The position numbers were made by a program, and so were the translations under genes. From NCBI GenBank assembly GCA_007844125.1, contig CM017563.1, positions 35,839,921 through 35,903,920 on the forward strand: a stretch of 64,000 nucleotides of DNA, read 5' to 3'. Shown piece after piece: positions 1 through 12,800 of the stretch. The DNA is from Sinonovacula constricta (taxonomy: Eukaryota; Mollusca; Bivalvia; Cardiida; Solecurtidae). Below the pieces are notes generated by a model that saw only the letters and a list, made by a program, of their open reading frames with translations, was not told the DNA's origin and made no database searches. Every line of letters begins with the position of its first letter. Position 1 is the first letter of the stretch.

Positions 1-2910
1 CAATTTTTACTTGTGACTAAAATATAAAATTTCTACCAAGGAAACTTTCTAACATATTAGATTGATAAATGTTGCAAGGATAATTTTCTCAAACAAAACA
101 ATGATTTAGTTAACATGAGCAAAGATAAGGGTATAGGAATACAGCATTTTCTATCACCCTGAACCCAACTTACAGCATTGTGGTGAATGGTTTTAACAAA
201 ATTCTCCACCCCGGCTTTAAGTGTTGTTATTTTTATCCTTAATTTAATCATTGCTGTTATAGTTGTATGTAGTTTCCATCCTCCTCCTTTTTTTCTTCCA
301 TTTCTCTTTTTCTTCTTATTCTTATTAAAGTAATTAGATTTTTTTATTTTCATTTAAATAATAATCATTATCAGAATAATGAACAAATTATTGAGCTCAA
401 CATGAACTTATATATATTTATTTGGGTTTTATGGCACACCGACACCTAACAGGTCATACGGCGCCATATACAAAGTTTAATGTGAAACGAGCATAATCAG
501 TTTAAAACTAAACTATGTAAATAAAATATAGAAAAATATGGAAACTTTCAGGTTAAAAAAATGTAAATTATTATTGAAAACAGGTGAACTCATATATACA
601 TTTAACATACACAATAAGGTCTACAAACCAAGGACTAGCAGAGAAGAAAACTAAACAACTTTGTCATAATAACTGGAGTAAACATGGATGAATATCCACA
701 GAAAATATGTCTTACGAAAACCTCTTTTTAAAAAAAAGCAATATTGAAATGCTGAATAAATAAATGGACAGAGGTTGAGCTATAAGGAAAAACTATAACG
801 TAAAACCAGGAAGGTAAAACCGTGAATAAAATAGCAGAATTTAAAACAGAAGGGTTAAATTTCTAATATGAAATTATCTTGGTAAAGCCATCATGATGTA
901 AACAATACCACTAATTGTTTGGGGTACAGTAAGACAGGTTACTCTGAGGGTAAATCTTTACGTAAAATGATCAAAGGTTGAACTATGAAGGTACAGCATC
1001 AAGGGAAAATTAAATTGCAAAAATATGAAGGTGCAATCATGAAAATAAAACCAAGTTTGCAATCTATGAATTATAGACATGGGTTGTGAAAAAGGGATAA
1101 TTAAACTAAAGGAAATCCATTAAATTTAAAACCATATTTTAAAATGTATAAAGTTTAAACATTCAGATCAGTCTAAAGTGTCTAAGCACTTTAACAGGGG
1201 AAAAAGTGACACTAGTTAAGACATTAAAGTGACACTAGTTAACACATTAAAGTGACAGAAGTTAACACATTAAAGTGACATAAGTTAACTACTATTTGGT
1301 CTAACTTGACAAAAGCATAGTGAAAAATTAAAAGCAATAGAACATGGTGCTATGCTAAATGTTAACCAAAGCCCACTAAGGGAGGTCCAGGTATTAACAG
1401 CACCAGAAAATAGCTTACCTTCTCCATCTAAATTAAAACATAGCAATTATACACATGTAAAACTAAAGATAACTAAAACTAAAAATAATAAAAAAAGAAA
1501 AAAAGACAGAAACAGAACTGAACACATACAAGTTAATTGAGAGCTTTGTTGTATAATTAGAAAACAGATTTTGGAATTATGTGATAAATAAAATATCACA
1601 GATTAATGCACCGGATTGGATTCAGACACACTAAGATATACTCATAAAAGATGTATGCCTGAGTGATTAATTACACAGCATCTAAACTAAACAATACACG
1701 TCATTATGTGACATATCACAAGCTTGCGTAGATAACTCCACTATCTGTAAACAGGGTAATTAAGTTCTTTTGATTTGAATGTTTGACCATCGGTACAGTA
1801 TATGGGACAAACAAGTAAAACAAATTTAAGGTAACAGCTTTTAATGAATGAGATTTAATGCCAAACAGACTAAACTCATATAAAATAAACAGTTAATTGC
1901 AGTATTAAATGGAAACAAAGTTTCTTATTATGGCATTTGTTTAACAGTTCTTTTAAATTATTCCTAATTTTAAAATGTAACCATCATGCACATTTCTTAG
2001 TTGCTTTTTAATATAGCACTACTAACATAATCTAGTGTATGAACTTTATACACATAATTATTCCAAGATTCTTGTATGGTACTAGTTAATACAAACTTTG
2101 AATAAATACATAAGTAAGAGGTTACCAATGTATATATGTTCCAACAGGAACATTATTTTGTAAACTGGTAAGTGTAGATATACACTTTCTTAACAAAGCT
2201 TCAAAATTAATATTAAAAGTATAACAGCACCTAAAAATATAAGTAAAATGATTATAAGCTGCACAGGAAACTATACTTGTTAAGCAACAAGAAAAGGTGC
2301 TTCAATTTGTTTTCATAAATATTTTAAAAGAGGAATATGTCGGCTTTCAGAAAATGTAACCATTGCCATCAGTAGTATCATTCTTACTATAAAATACATC
2401 ATCAATATGTTGCAACTGCAGCATTATTGCTGAACATACTTAATGATCCAGGTAAAAGCTAGCAAAAGAGTAACAATATTTAACATGCTGCTTTCTTATT
2501 ACCTTCCTTGATAGCAATATGGCATCTTTTCTCATTACACAACACATATATATCACAATAACGTAAAAAAAAGCTTTAAAAGCAATTACCAAAACACACA
2601 ATTAAATAGGTCTTTATTACTTAAAAGAAGGAAAATATATAAATCTCATAAACACTTAAAAAGCATTTACAACATTATAGAAAAGAATGTACAGATACAT
2701 AAATTTCAAGCTGTTATATGTCAGTACTGGTATTAACAGAAATCATGCTGAGAGAGTTCAGACAAAAGAATCCAATCTCAAAGAGGGGAATTTGCAATTC
2801 TGATCTGGATCACAGCTGCACTTATAAGGTTTTCAATTTTCCATTGTAAAACTTTCATATCACTTTATTTTATCCCCATAATTCAATGTTGTTGAGACTT
2901 ATAAGAAATG
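1..2910. other. AT-rich 3' region of the exchanger gene; no secure exon
   Basis: Intron or 3' flank. The missing C-terminal exon(s) could be here or beyond the edge. The only candidates I see are a 9-nt exon (about 1425-1433) and a short terminal exon near 1354-1371, treated as a finding. A degraded repeat with 'tttatttgggttttatggc' lies at about 410-480. The rest shows no coding or structured signal. Confidence 0.5.
1201..1290. repeat. Short tandem repeat, ~26 bp, about 3.5 copies
   Basis: The unit 'acattaaagtgacactagtt' plus 'aac' is repeated with small changes (acactagtt, acagaagtt, acataagtt). Confidence 0.75.
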
Positions 2911-3178
2911 TTTGTTTATTGGGTTTATTGTCACACAAACAGTATTTGAGTTATCTGGAGATGGTGTCCACTTGAAGCATATATAATGTTAGCATGCCTT
3001 CAACACCTGACACATTACCACATCCAGTCACAGGGCCAACCAGTCATAGAACTACCCTTATATTTGCTTGAGCATTAGTAAGAGAGCAATACCACTATCA
3101 TGTTTAACGACAGTGGTATGTCACAGCTGGGAATCAAATCCGGGGTCTCCCAGTTTAGTTCCTGGGCCGCGACATGCC
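2911..3178 (-). mobile_element. SINE-A (tRNA-derived), degraded copy
   Basis: On the plus strand it runs from tail to head: 'tgtttattgggtttattgtc', 'agtatttgagttatctggag', then the tRNA-like end with 'gtatgtcacagctgggaatc'. It belongs to the family defined by the near-intact copy at 57919-58241. Confidence 0.75.
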
Positions 3179-3274
3179 AAAATTGTTAAAATGGTTGAGG
3201 TATTAGAAATGTAAACATTGTTAGGAGAATCAACTGTAGAGTGTACATAATAATTATGTGATTGATAGCTGAAC

Positions 3275-3490
3275 CAGATCAGAGTCACCAATTTGTAAAT
3301 CCTCAGCCCCTCACTGCATAGGTCCAAGACATGGTCGGGATGAAAACTTTAATGAGGGGAAATCTTCCAGCTGTCCTGGGGTGTATTTGGGTTCTACCAA
3401 GACATTTATCTAGGGTCTTTCTCCACCAATACTAAACACAATGTCTCTAATATGACTATAGATATGCTGATGCAATGTAACAAAAGAAAA
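3275..3490 (+). mobile_element. SINE-C (tRNA-Leu/Ser-like head), degraded copy
   Basis: Head remnant 'cctcagcccctcactgcat', then 'ggttctaccaagacatttat' and 'ctagggtctttctccaccaa', ending in an A-rich tail after 'gatgcaatgtaac'. Directly follows a SINE-A in the opposite orientation. Confidence 0.7.
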
Positions 3491-3728
3491 AAAGCAACAA
3501 CAAACCAGCACCATCATTAGAAGAAATTGAGCATTTTTGACCAATTATCTTTCATTTAAAGATTGACCAATACAAGTATGATCACCACGGCAAATTTTCA
3601 CAGTTATTTATCGATAATTGGTGGAGGATAACCCAGACAATTAACAAAAATGACAAGAAAATTTAAAAATGATTATACATGGACTACAGAAGCAAACATG
3701 ATATATAATTGAGAGAGACGGAACTTAC

Positions 3729-3844
3729 ATTCTGCGAACTGACAAGGGCTTGTCTGAACACGCGACTGATATCCATTTCTCCAGAATCCACACTTTTCTG
3801 TGACTGCAGAGATGACAGTCTATTTTTCTTGTCTTGTCTTTGTT
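3729..3844 (-). CDS. Exchanger coding exon 18 (residues 637-675), Ser/Gln-rich tail
   Basis: Acceptor gattcctctag|AACAAA, donor CAGAAT|gtaagt, leaving in phase 0. Encodes [20 protein letters not shown] then [19 protein letters not shown]. Many Ser follow basic residues (KNRLSS, SQKS), so phosphorylation is plausible. No stop occurs before the donor, so at least one further exon exists downstream (toward or beyond position 1). Confidence 0.82.
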
Positions 3845-6800
3845 CTAGAGGAATCAAAACTTTCACATAATATTTTGACAATTAGGCAAATGTTGTGGTA
3901 TATAAAAAGAAAAAATACTTCAATTTAGGTATATTGGTCAAGTGTCATGGGATCACACTAAATGAAATTTTTTTTTATTTTTTTTTAATCTAAGTGTATA
4001 AATTAATTGTATTATAAAATAGAAATTGAATGTATATCGCAAAAAGATACAAACATACTATACTAGTCATCGGTTACAACTTGAAGTTAAGACCGGTCCC
4101 TAACTGTCGGTCAAATTTGTTTACATGAACCTGTGTAACTGAACAGTGAGAGTCTAAAGCACCTGGAACCTGGTTGACCTCAACAGACACAGGTAAATAA
4201 TCTCCCCTTAATACTTCTTAGATGCAAGAAGGTCCTTTTATTTGGATTACTTTGTTTTTTTATGCCTGACCTCATTTGGGTGTATGCTGACTTTTGTTCT
4301 TGTATTTTGATTCTCAGGTTAACAATCATCAACATGTACATACATGCAAACTCTTCCACTTTCGGAGGGAGACTCCCACTTTTAAGATTCAAAAGATTCA
4401 AAATTATTTGAAAAAAGGGCTGTTTTACACATTTTCAGAAATCTCCCTACTTGGAAACAGATAAACTCCTTCTTTGTTTATATGAAAAGACTAAATCTCC
4501 CTCTTCGCAAGTAAAAATCTCCCACTTTGACCTCAGCGAAAGTTCACATGTATACATGCATGTCGATATTCTACATGTAGTGTAAATGACATATCTCTAC
4601 AAGTAGTTTGTTTTTGAGCTTATATTTATTTACAAGAAAGAAATTTCACTGTTGGTTATGACACTCAAAGAGAACCTGGGATAAAGTTCAACTAAAAGGA
4701 CCTACTTATAATTTGGATTCCCTCAGATTTTATCTTACAAAGGAGACAGTTTTCATGTCACCAATGTTTCCAATTTTAAAAAAAGAACAAATGCTTTTTA
4801 ATTGTGATACTGTGTGTGAGTATTTTACCTAGGTATAAATACAAACTGTCAATCTATCAACAGGGAAGGAGTTACACACATATTGAGAAACTGTCTGTTG
4901 CTAGACACTCCGCAGCAATTACTTTACTTCAAACCATGTTTGAGTGCTTCCTCAAAAAACAAGTTCATCTAGATAGACAGTGTCAACTTTTGCATGCTCA
5001 ATTTGTCACCAGGTTATAAGAAGAGAAAAGGAAATTCAATCTCACTAAATATATTTGCCTCATTTTCGGTAAAAGGATTTACACTAATTGAGGCTTTTAG
5101 GGCAAGTACAAATGTTTATATACTTCTACATGTGTACAGGAAAGTATAATATTTCAATCTCACAAGCTGCTCAACTTGACAGTTTCTGATTCACTCATAT
5201 GAACTTGTTTTAATTTGGTTCAACTTGCTTGACTATCCATGGTTACTGCTGTATACCTGACAGACTACTTAATCTGCCACATTCAAATTACGGTTGGAGA
5301 AAAAACAAATTACGCAATGTAAACACTGGGCAAAAAGCATGTTAAGTTTACACATTTCTGAAAATAAACCATCTCTACCTTAATCTGTGATTATATATAG
5401 CAACATGGATACTTGACATATGTGTAATGCACCAACATTAACCTGACTTACCAGATTCAGACCCTAAATATATATACATGTATAATGAGTGAATAACACA
5501 GAATCCAATGAGAAAGACCTGGTCATATTAACTCATGGTCTACATGTTTACATTACCAATTATTTAAAATGTGCAAAGAATTATTCCTTAATAAATATTT
5601 TACATATACTTACATAAAGTTCAGGATCAGGTCAAATTTGAAGTTTAAGAAAATATTTAAAAAAATGATGAGATAAATTTTTGGGGGATGTACATGTATA
5701 GACTTGAAAGTGGTATCCGACAGTTTGCCTCTATCTAATATATGTAACAATATCTGTTCTCTGTTTGGGGTATTTGTGCATAATTTCTGCAGAAAAAAAA
5801 GATATTTTAGTTTAAGCTTTGATGATTTTCAACTGTTTCTCAATTTAAGGGCAGTAAATCTTGTTAATAAACACTTAAATGTTCGTTCTTTTCAAATCTA
5901 TAAACAATCACGATTAAGATTTCTGCTAAAAGTAGACATTGACGTCACAGCGGTTGACGTGGTTGAGCTAATAAATAAGTGGTCAAATGATTTTCTTAGT
6001 TTAAAAATAGATAACTGTGAAGCGTGGCTCGGATAGGAAATACATGTCTGTAATGATGATTGTTGCATTATGGTTCACTTTTTCAGACAGGTGTAGGACA
6101 TCAATAAACAGCATTTTGCAAGATCAGGTAACAATAGTTTAATAATATGTTTAATGAAAATATTTTTGGTCCAAACAGTCAGATACCACCTTTTTTGGTC
6201 ATTTGCAGCCATGTTGTATATTTAGAGCTAGATCATTATAATCCTTCTTTAAAAAATAACTTGTCAAGGTAGAACTGGTTATAACTGCTTTGAATAAAAA
6301 ATGTTGAATTAGTAAGTGATTAAACAGAAACCAACCTGAGCGATCTATGGCTTTCTGTTCATCATCATCGTCCATTATACGAAGACAGGCAGAACTATCA
6401 ATGTTGCGTCTGAAAAAAATACAAGAAAATAATTCACTGTGAATAATGGGCCTATGTAAATATTGGTTGCACAATTTGATGTGCTAATCTACATATATTG
6501 CCTAACATGGATATAGGACCAAATCCTTTCTATTTATTTTAGGATGGGCAGACAAAATCCTTCTGGTAAACTTTCTAAAAACAACAAAATCCCTCCGGTA
6601 AATTAATAAAACTAACTAATCTGTCAATGTTGGATTCTCATAAGAAAAAATCTGATGTTTTTATGGTTCTACCCCGACATAAGTCTGGGGTCTTGCTCCA
6701 CCAATAATAAGACGGATGTCGCCAATATGACCGTAATATTTGCAGTGCGATGTAACAAAAAAAAAAAAAAAAAAATTCTTCTTAAACAAGCAATACAAAA

Positions 6801-9800
6801 TCTTAGATACTTGCTAACAGCTGCATGTAAATGTAACAACACATTATCAGACAGTTCCAAGTAGGTGTTGTCTGATCAGGTTCTACACCATCTACCTGAG
6901 CCTGATCTATACACAGATCCTGATCAGACAGTTCCAAGTAGGTGTTGTCTGATCAGGTTCTACACTATCTACCTGAGCCTGATCTATACACAGATCCTGA
7001 TCAGACAGTTCCCAGTAGGTGTTGTTTACTCAGGTTCTATAATATCTACTTGACCCTGATCTATACACAGATCCTGGGCAGACAGTTCCCAGTAGGTGTT
7101 GTTTACTCAGGTTCTATAATATCAACTTGAGCCTGATCTATACACAGATCCTGATCAGACAGTTCCCAGTAGGTGTTGTTTGATCAGGTTCTACACCATC
7201 TACCTGAGCCTGATCTATACACAGATCCTGATCAGACAGTTCCCAATAGGTGTTGTTTGATCAGGTTCTACACCATCTACCTGAGCCTGATCTATACACA
7301 GATCCTGATCAGACAATTCCAAGTAGGTGTTGTCTGATCAGGTTCTACATTATCTACCTGAGCCTAACCTATACACAGATCCTGATCAGACAGTTCCCAG
7401 TAGGTGTTGTCTAATCAGGTTCTACACCATCTACCTGAACCTGATCTATAAACAGATCCTGATCAGACAGCTCCCAGTAGGTGTTGTTTGATCAGGTTCT
7501 ACACTATCTACCTGAACCTGATCTATACACAGATCCTGATCAGACAGTTCCCAGTAGGTGTTGTTTACTCAGGTTCTACACTATCTACCTGAGCCTGATC
7601 TATACACAGATCCTGATCAGACAGTTCCCAGTAGGTGTTGTTTACTCAGGTTCTATAATATCTACTTGAGCCTGATCTATACACAGATCCTGGGCAGACA
7701 GTTCCCAGTAGGTGTTGTTTGATCAGGTTCTATAATATCTACCTGAGCCTGATCTATACACAGATCCTGATCAGACAGTTCCCAGTAGGTGTTGTTTACT
7801 CAGGTTCTATAATATCTACTTGACCCTGATCTATACATAGATCCTGGGCAGACAGTTCCCAGTAGGTGTTGTTTACTCAGGTTCTATAATATCAACTTGA
7901 GCCTGATCTATACACAGATCCTGATCAGACAGTTCCCAGTAGGTGTTGTTTGATCAGGTTCTATAATATCTACTTGAGCCGGATCTATACACAGACCCTC
8001 ATCAGACAGTTTCCAGTAGGTGTTGTTTGATCAGATTCTACACTATCTACATGAGCCTGATCTATACACAGATCCTGATCAGACAGTTTCCAGTAGGTGT
8101 TGTTTGATCAGGTTCTTCACCATCTACCTGAGCCTGATCTATTAAAGATCCTGATCAGACAGTTCCCAGTAGGTGTTGTTTGATCAGGTTCTTCACCATC
8201 TACATGAGCCTGATCTATACACAGATCCTGATCAGACAGTTCCCAGTAGGTGTTGTTTGATCAGGTTCTTCACCATCTACCTGAGCCTGATCTATACACA
8301 GACCCTCATCAGACAGTTTCCAGTAGGTGTTGTTTGATCAGGTTCTTCACCATCTACATGAGCCTGATCTATACACAGATCCTGATCAGACAGTTCCCAG
8401 CAGGTGTTGTTTGATCAGGTTCTACACTATCTACTTGAGCCTGATCTATACAGAGATCCTGATCAGACAGTTTCCAGTAGGTGTTGTTGATCAGGTTCTA
8501 CACTATCTACTTCAGCCTGATCTATACAGAGATCCTGATCAGACAGTTCCCAGTAGGTGTTGTTTGATCAGGTTCTTCACCATCTACCTGAGCCTGATCT
8601 ATTAAAGATCCTGATCAGACAGTTCCCAATAGGTGTTGTTTGATCAGGTTCTACACCATCTACCTAAGCCTGATCTATACACAGATCCTGAATAGACAGT
8701 TCCCAGTAGGTGTTGTTTGATTAGGTTCTACATTATCTACCTGAGCCTAACCTATACACAGATCCTGATCAGACAGTTTCCAATAGGTGTTGTTTGATCA
8801 GGTTCTTCACCATCTACCTGAGCCTGATCTATTAAAGATCCTGATCAGACAGTTCCCAATAGGTGTTGTTTGATCAGGTTCTACACCATCTACCTGAGCC
8901 TGATCTATACACAGATCCTGATCAGACAGTTCCCAGTAGGTGTTGTTTGATTAGGTTCTACATTATCTACCTGAGCCTAACCTATACACAGATCCTGAAT
9001 AGACAGTTTCCAATAGGTGTTGTTTGATCAGGTTCTTCACCATCTACCTGAGCCTGATCTATTAAAGATCCTGATCAGACAGTTCATAGTAGGTGTTGTT
9101 TGATCAGGTTCTACATTATCTACCTGAGCCTTATCTATTAAAGATCCTGATCAGACAGTTCCCAGTAGGTGTTGTTTGATCAGGATCTACATTATCTACC
9201 TGAGCCTTATCTATCAAAGATCTTGATCAGACAGTTACCAGTAGGTGTTGTTTGATCAGGTTCTACACTATCTACCGGAGCCTGATTTATACACAGATCC
9301 TGATCAGACAGTTCCCAGTAGGTGTTGTTTGATCAGGTTCTACACTATCTACTGGAGCCTGATTTATACACAGATCCTGATCAGTCAGTTCCCAGTAGGT
9401 GTTGTTTGATCAGGTTCTACACTATCTACCTGAGCCTGATCTATACACAGATCCTGATCCGACAGTTCCCAGTAGGTGTTGTTTGATCAGGTTCTACATT
9501 ATCTACCTGAGCCTTATCTATTAAAGATCCTGATCAGACAGTTCCCAGTAGGTGTTGTTTGATCAGGTTCTACATTATCTACCGGAGCCTTATCTATCAA
9601 AGATCCTGATCAGACAGTTCCAAGAAGGTGCTGTCCGTTCAGGTTCTACACTATCTACCTGAGCCTGATCTATAAACCCTGAGTTAAATGAAATTACTAA
9701 ACTTACAATGATGACTCCACATGGGGAAGGTTTGAAACTCCACAGAGTTTTAGGTTCTTGTAGTGTTCCCTGGAACAAACAAAAGGGAAATGACATGAAA

Positions 9801-12800
9801 CACTGCTTTTGTGTATAATGTTAATTATCATTGTAGAACAATAAATTTACAAAAAAACTGTATTTACCATACTTTCTCACTAATAAGACTATTTGCTAAT
9901 TATGACAGGTCCCCCTTCTTCAACTGGGAAATTGCCAGTTTCTGCTTTCGACCCTCTTATAAGACGAGGCGAAAAAATGAACAGAAGCATCGACCAGTCA
10001 TGCTGTCTTAACAAAATAGTAAATTGTTAAATAGTGACTGTAATTTTCACACAGTGCGGAATATATCTAGTCTCAGCTGCATAAACATCCTGTAGTGCAT
10101 GGCGGCAGGAAATTAATTTCTTTGATCTACGTCACCAAGTCTGGCATGACAGTACATTATATATCAGGAAACAGTGAACTGTCCTGGTGTACATGCTGCC
10201 AAACAATAATTTCATGATGTTTTAAAAAAACAAACATTTTGATATATATGACAAATAAAAAATCATTTGAATCATCATAATTGTAAATTAGTATATTAAC
10301 AAGATAACATATCGGGCTTACTTCATCATCAGTTTTTCGTAATACTGAGATATGTCTCCAACATCTGTCTTGTTGGGCTCCAGTAGAAACACTGGCCGCA
10401 TGAACCTGTTGTCAAGATTTTCAAACTTTTCCTGAAAAAACAAAAAGAAATCAGTTTTAAACATAATGGTATTATTATGGAAACATAAAAAAATACAAGA
10501 GATTAATATTTGCCTTTGTATGTGCTTCTCTAGGTTAGAGCTTCTGTCTAGATCAGAGTCCATGTCTAGCACAGAGTACCTGTCTAGATCAGAGTCCATG
10601 ACTAGCACAGAGTACCTGTCTAGATCAGAGTCCATGTCAAGCACAGAGTACCTGTCTAGATCAGAGTCCATGTCTAGCACAGAGTATCTGTCTAGATCAG
10701 AGTCCATGTCTAGCATAGAGTACCTGTCTAGATCAGAGTCCAGGTCTAGCACAGAGTACCTGTCTAGATCTGAGTCAATGTCTAGATCAGAGTCCATGTC
10801 TAGATCACAGTCCATGTCTAGCATAGAGTCCATGTCTAGCACTGAGTACCTATCTAGTTGAGAGTCGATGTTAAATGGCAATTTAAGTACTAAGATTTGA
10901 CTGTATTATTTTTTTTCAAACTGCTTTATGACCAATGCAGACGCTCAACATTAGCAGAGAAAAACACCTCTTGAAGTGCAAGGAATGAGCTCTGTTAACC
11001 AGTTTAAGCAAGATGGTCCATTTGCTAACACACCTTTTCAAGGCAGTAACTGGGTAAATGTCTCATCTCAGTGTTGTTCTTGTTTTTATGTAACTTTCAC
11101 ATCAAACTTGCTTGCTATACCTTTGTCTTATGTTATTTATTATTGAAAGCTATGTTGTAATACTCACAAGACCTTGATATATTTACCTATTTCAGCAGCC
11201 CAGTGTCTAAATGTGTCAAACCTGACATTTGTAGTACTTGCTTCAGTCAGGATATAAGGTTATCTAGGAATATTGCTTTAGGTTTTCAAGATTAGTTTAT
11301 ATCACAAATTGAGTCCAATAACTAACATTGAGAGTGTATTTGACACAAATTGAGTCCAATAACTAACATTGAGAGTGTAGTTGACACAAATTGAGTCCAA
11401 TAACTAACATTGAGAGTGTATTTGACACAAATTGAGTCCAATAACTAACATTGAGAGTGTATTTGACACAAATTGAGTCCAATAACTAACATTGAGAGCG
11501 TATTTGACACAAATTGAGTCCAATAACTAACATTAAGAGTGTATTTGACACAAATTAAGTCCAATAACAAACATTGAGAGTGTATTTGCTACTAAATGAG
11601 TGCAATAACTAACCCTAAGAGTGTATTTGCCTGAGTAGCCCAGAATCTCTTCCATGCCTGCCATAAGATGGTCAGAAACCTGCAAATAGAAAAACAAGCA
11701 AAATAAACTGTCAGAAATAGATGCTGGAAAATATGTTTATTTACTAGTGAAAGTTTTTCTTCATTTTCAAAGGAACTTAAAGAAATAACAAACAACAGGG
11801 CCATGATGGCCCTTAATCGCTCACCTGATGACACAGGCTTTCGTAGGCTCAAATCTGGCATTAAGTAATTAAGACTTATTTACTTAAGAAATCTTTGGTG
11901 AAGATTGGACCATTAGTGTGGCCACTGGGTTGATAACATTTTCTAGAATTTTACCAAGTAACCTACTGAATCCACATGACTCACTTCAAAACATATGTAA
12001 GATTTCATACTGGCAAACATGATGGTCAAGTTTGGTGAAGACTGGGCCATCAATGTAGCCTCTTAAGTGTTTTCACAAGCTTTTTCTAAAATTTAACCTA
12101 GTGACCTACTTTATGACCCCACGAGACCCAATAACGCACTCATCCAAGATTTAATGTAGACAAACATTCTGACAAAGTTTGATGAAGATTGGCCTATAAA
12201 TAGGGCCTCTAGTGTGTTTACAACCTTTTTCTAAGATTTTACCTTGTGACCTACTTTTTGACCCCACGTGACCCAGTTACGAACTCATCCAAGATTCCAT
12301 GCAGACAAACATTCTGACCAAGTTTGGTGAAGATTGGGCTATAAATGTGGCCTCTAGTGTGTTCACAAGCTTTGTCTAAGATTTGACCTAGTGACCTACT
12401 TTTTGACCCCACGTGACCCAGTTACGAACTCATCCAAGATTTCATGCAGACAAACATTCTGACCAAGTTTGGTGAAGATTGGGCTATAAATGTGGTCTCT
12501 AGTGTGTTCACAAGTTTTTTCTAAAATTTGACCTCGTGACCTACTTTTTGACCCCAGGTGACCCAATAATGAACTCATCCAAGATTTCATGCAGACAAAC
12601 ATTCTGACCAAGTTTGATGAAGATTGGATAAAAATTGTGGCCTCTAGTGTGTTCACAAGGTAAATGTTGACGACGGACGACGAACGACGGATGCCGGACG
12701 ACGGACGAAGCGGTATCACAAAAGCTCCCCTTGAGCACGTTGTGCTCAGGTGAGCTAAAAATAGCATATAATTACACTGCAATATAAACACACACATAAC

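Noticed and set aside
2760..2815. Terminal exon starting tgcag|CTGTGA
   Set aside because: No polypyrimidine tract, and it would add only one residue; weaker than the 1.4-kb candidates.
6865..8605. Open frames of 62-92 codons repeating [19 protein letters not shown]
   Set aside because: They come from the 77-bp minisatellite; period-driven openness, no splice or start context.
6848..9676. CRISPR-like array
   Set aside because: The units are contiguous with no unique spacers, and the sequence is eukaryotic; it is a minisatellite. The same holds for the other arrays.
11630..11634. GC donor for exon 14 (TCAG|gcaaat)
   Set aside because: It would leave the protein five residues short of the conserved spacing before EKF; the gttagt donor restores the family alignment and phase 0.
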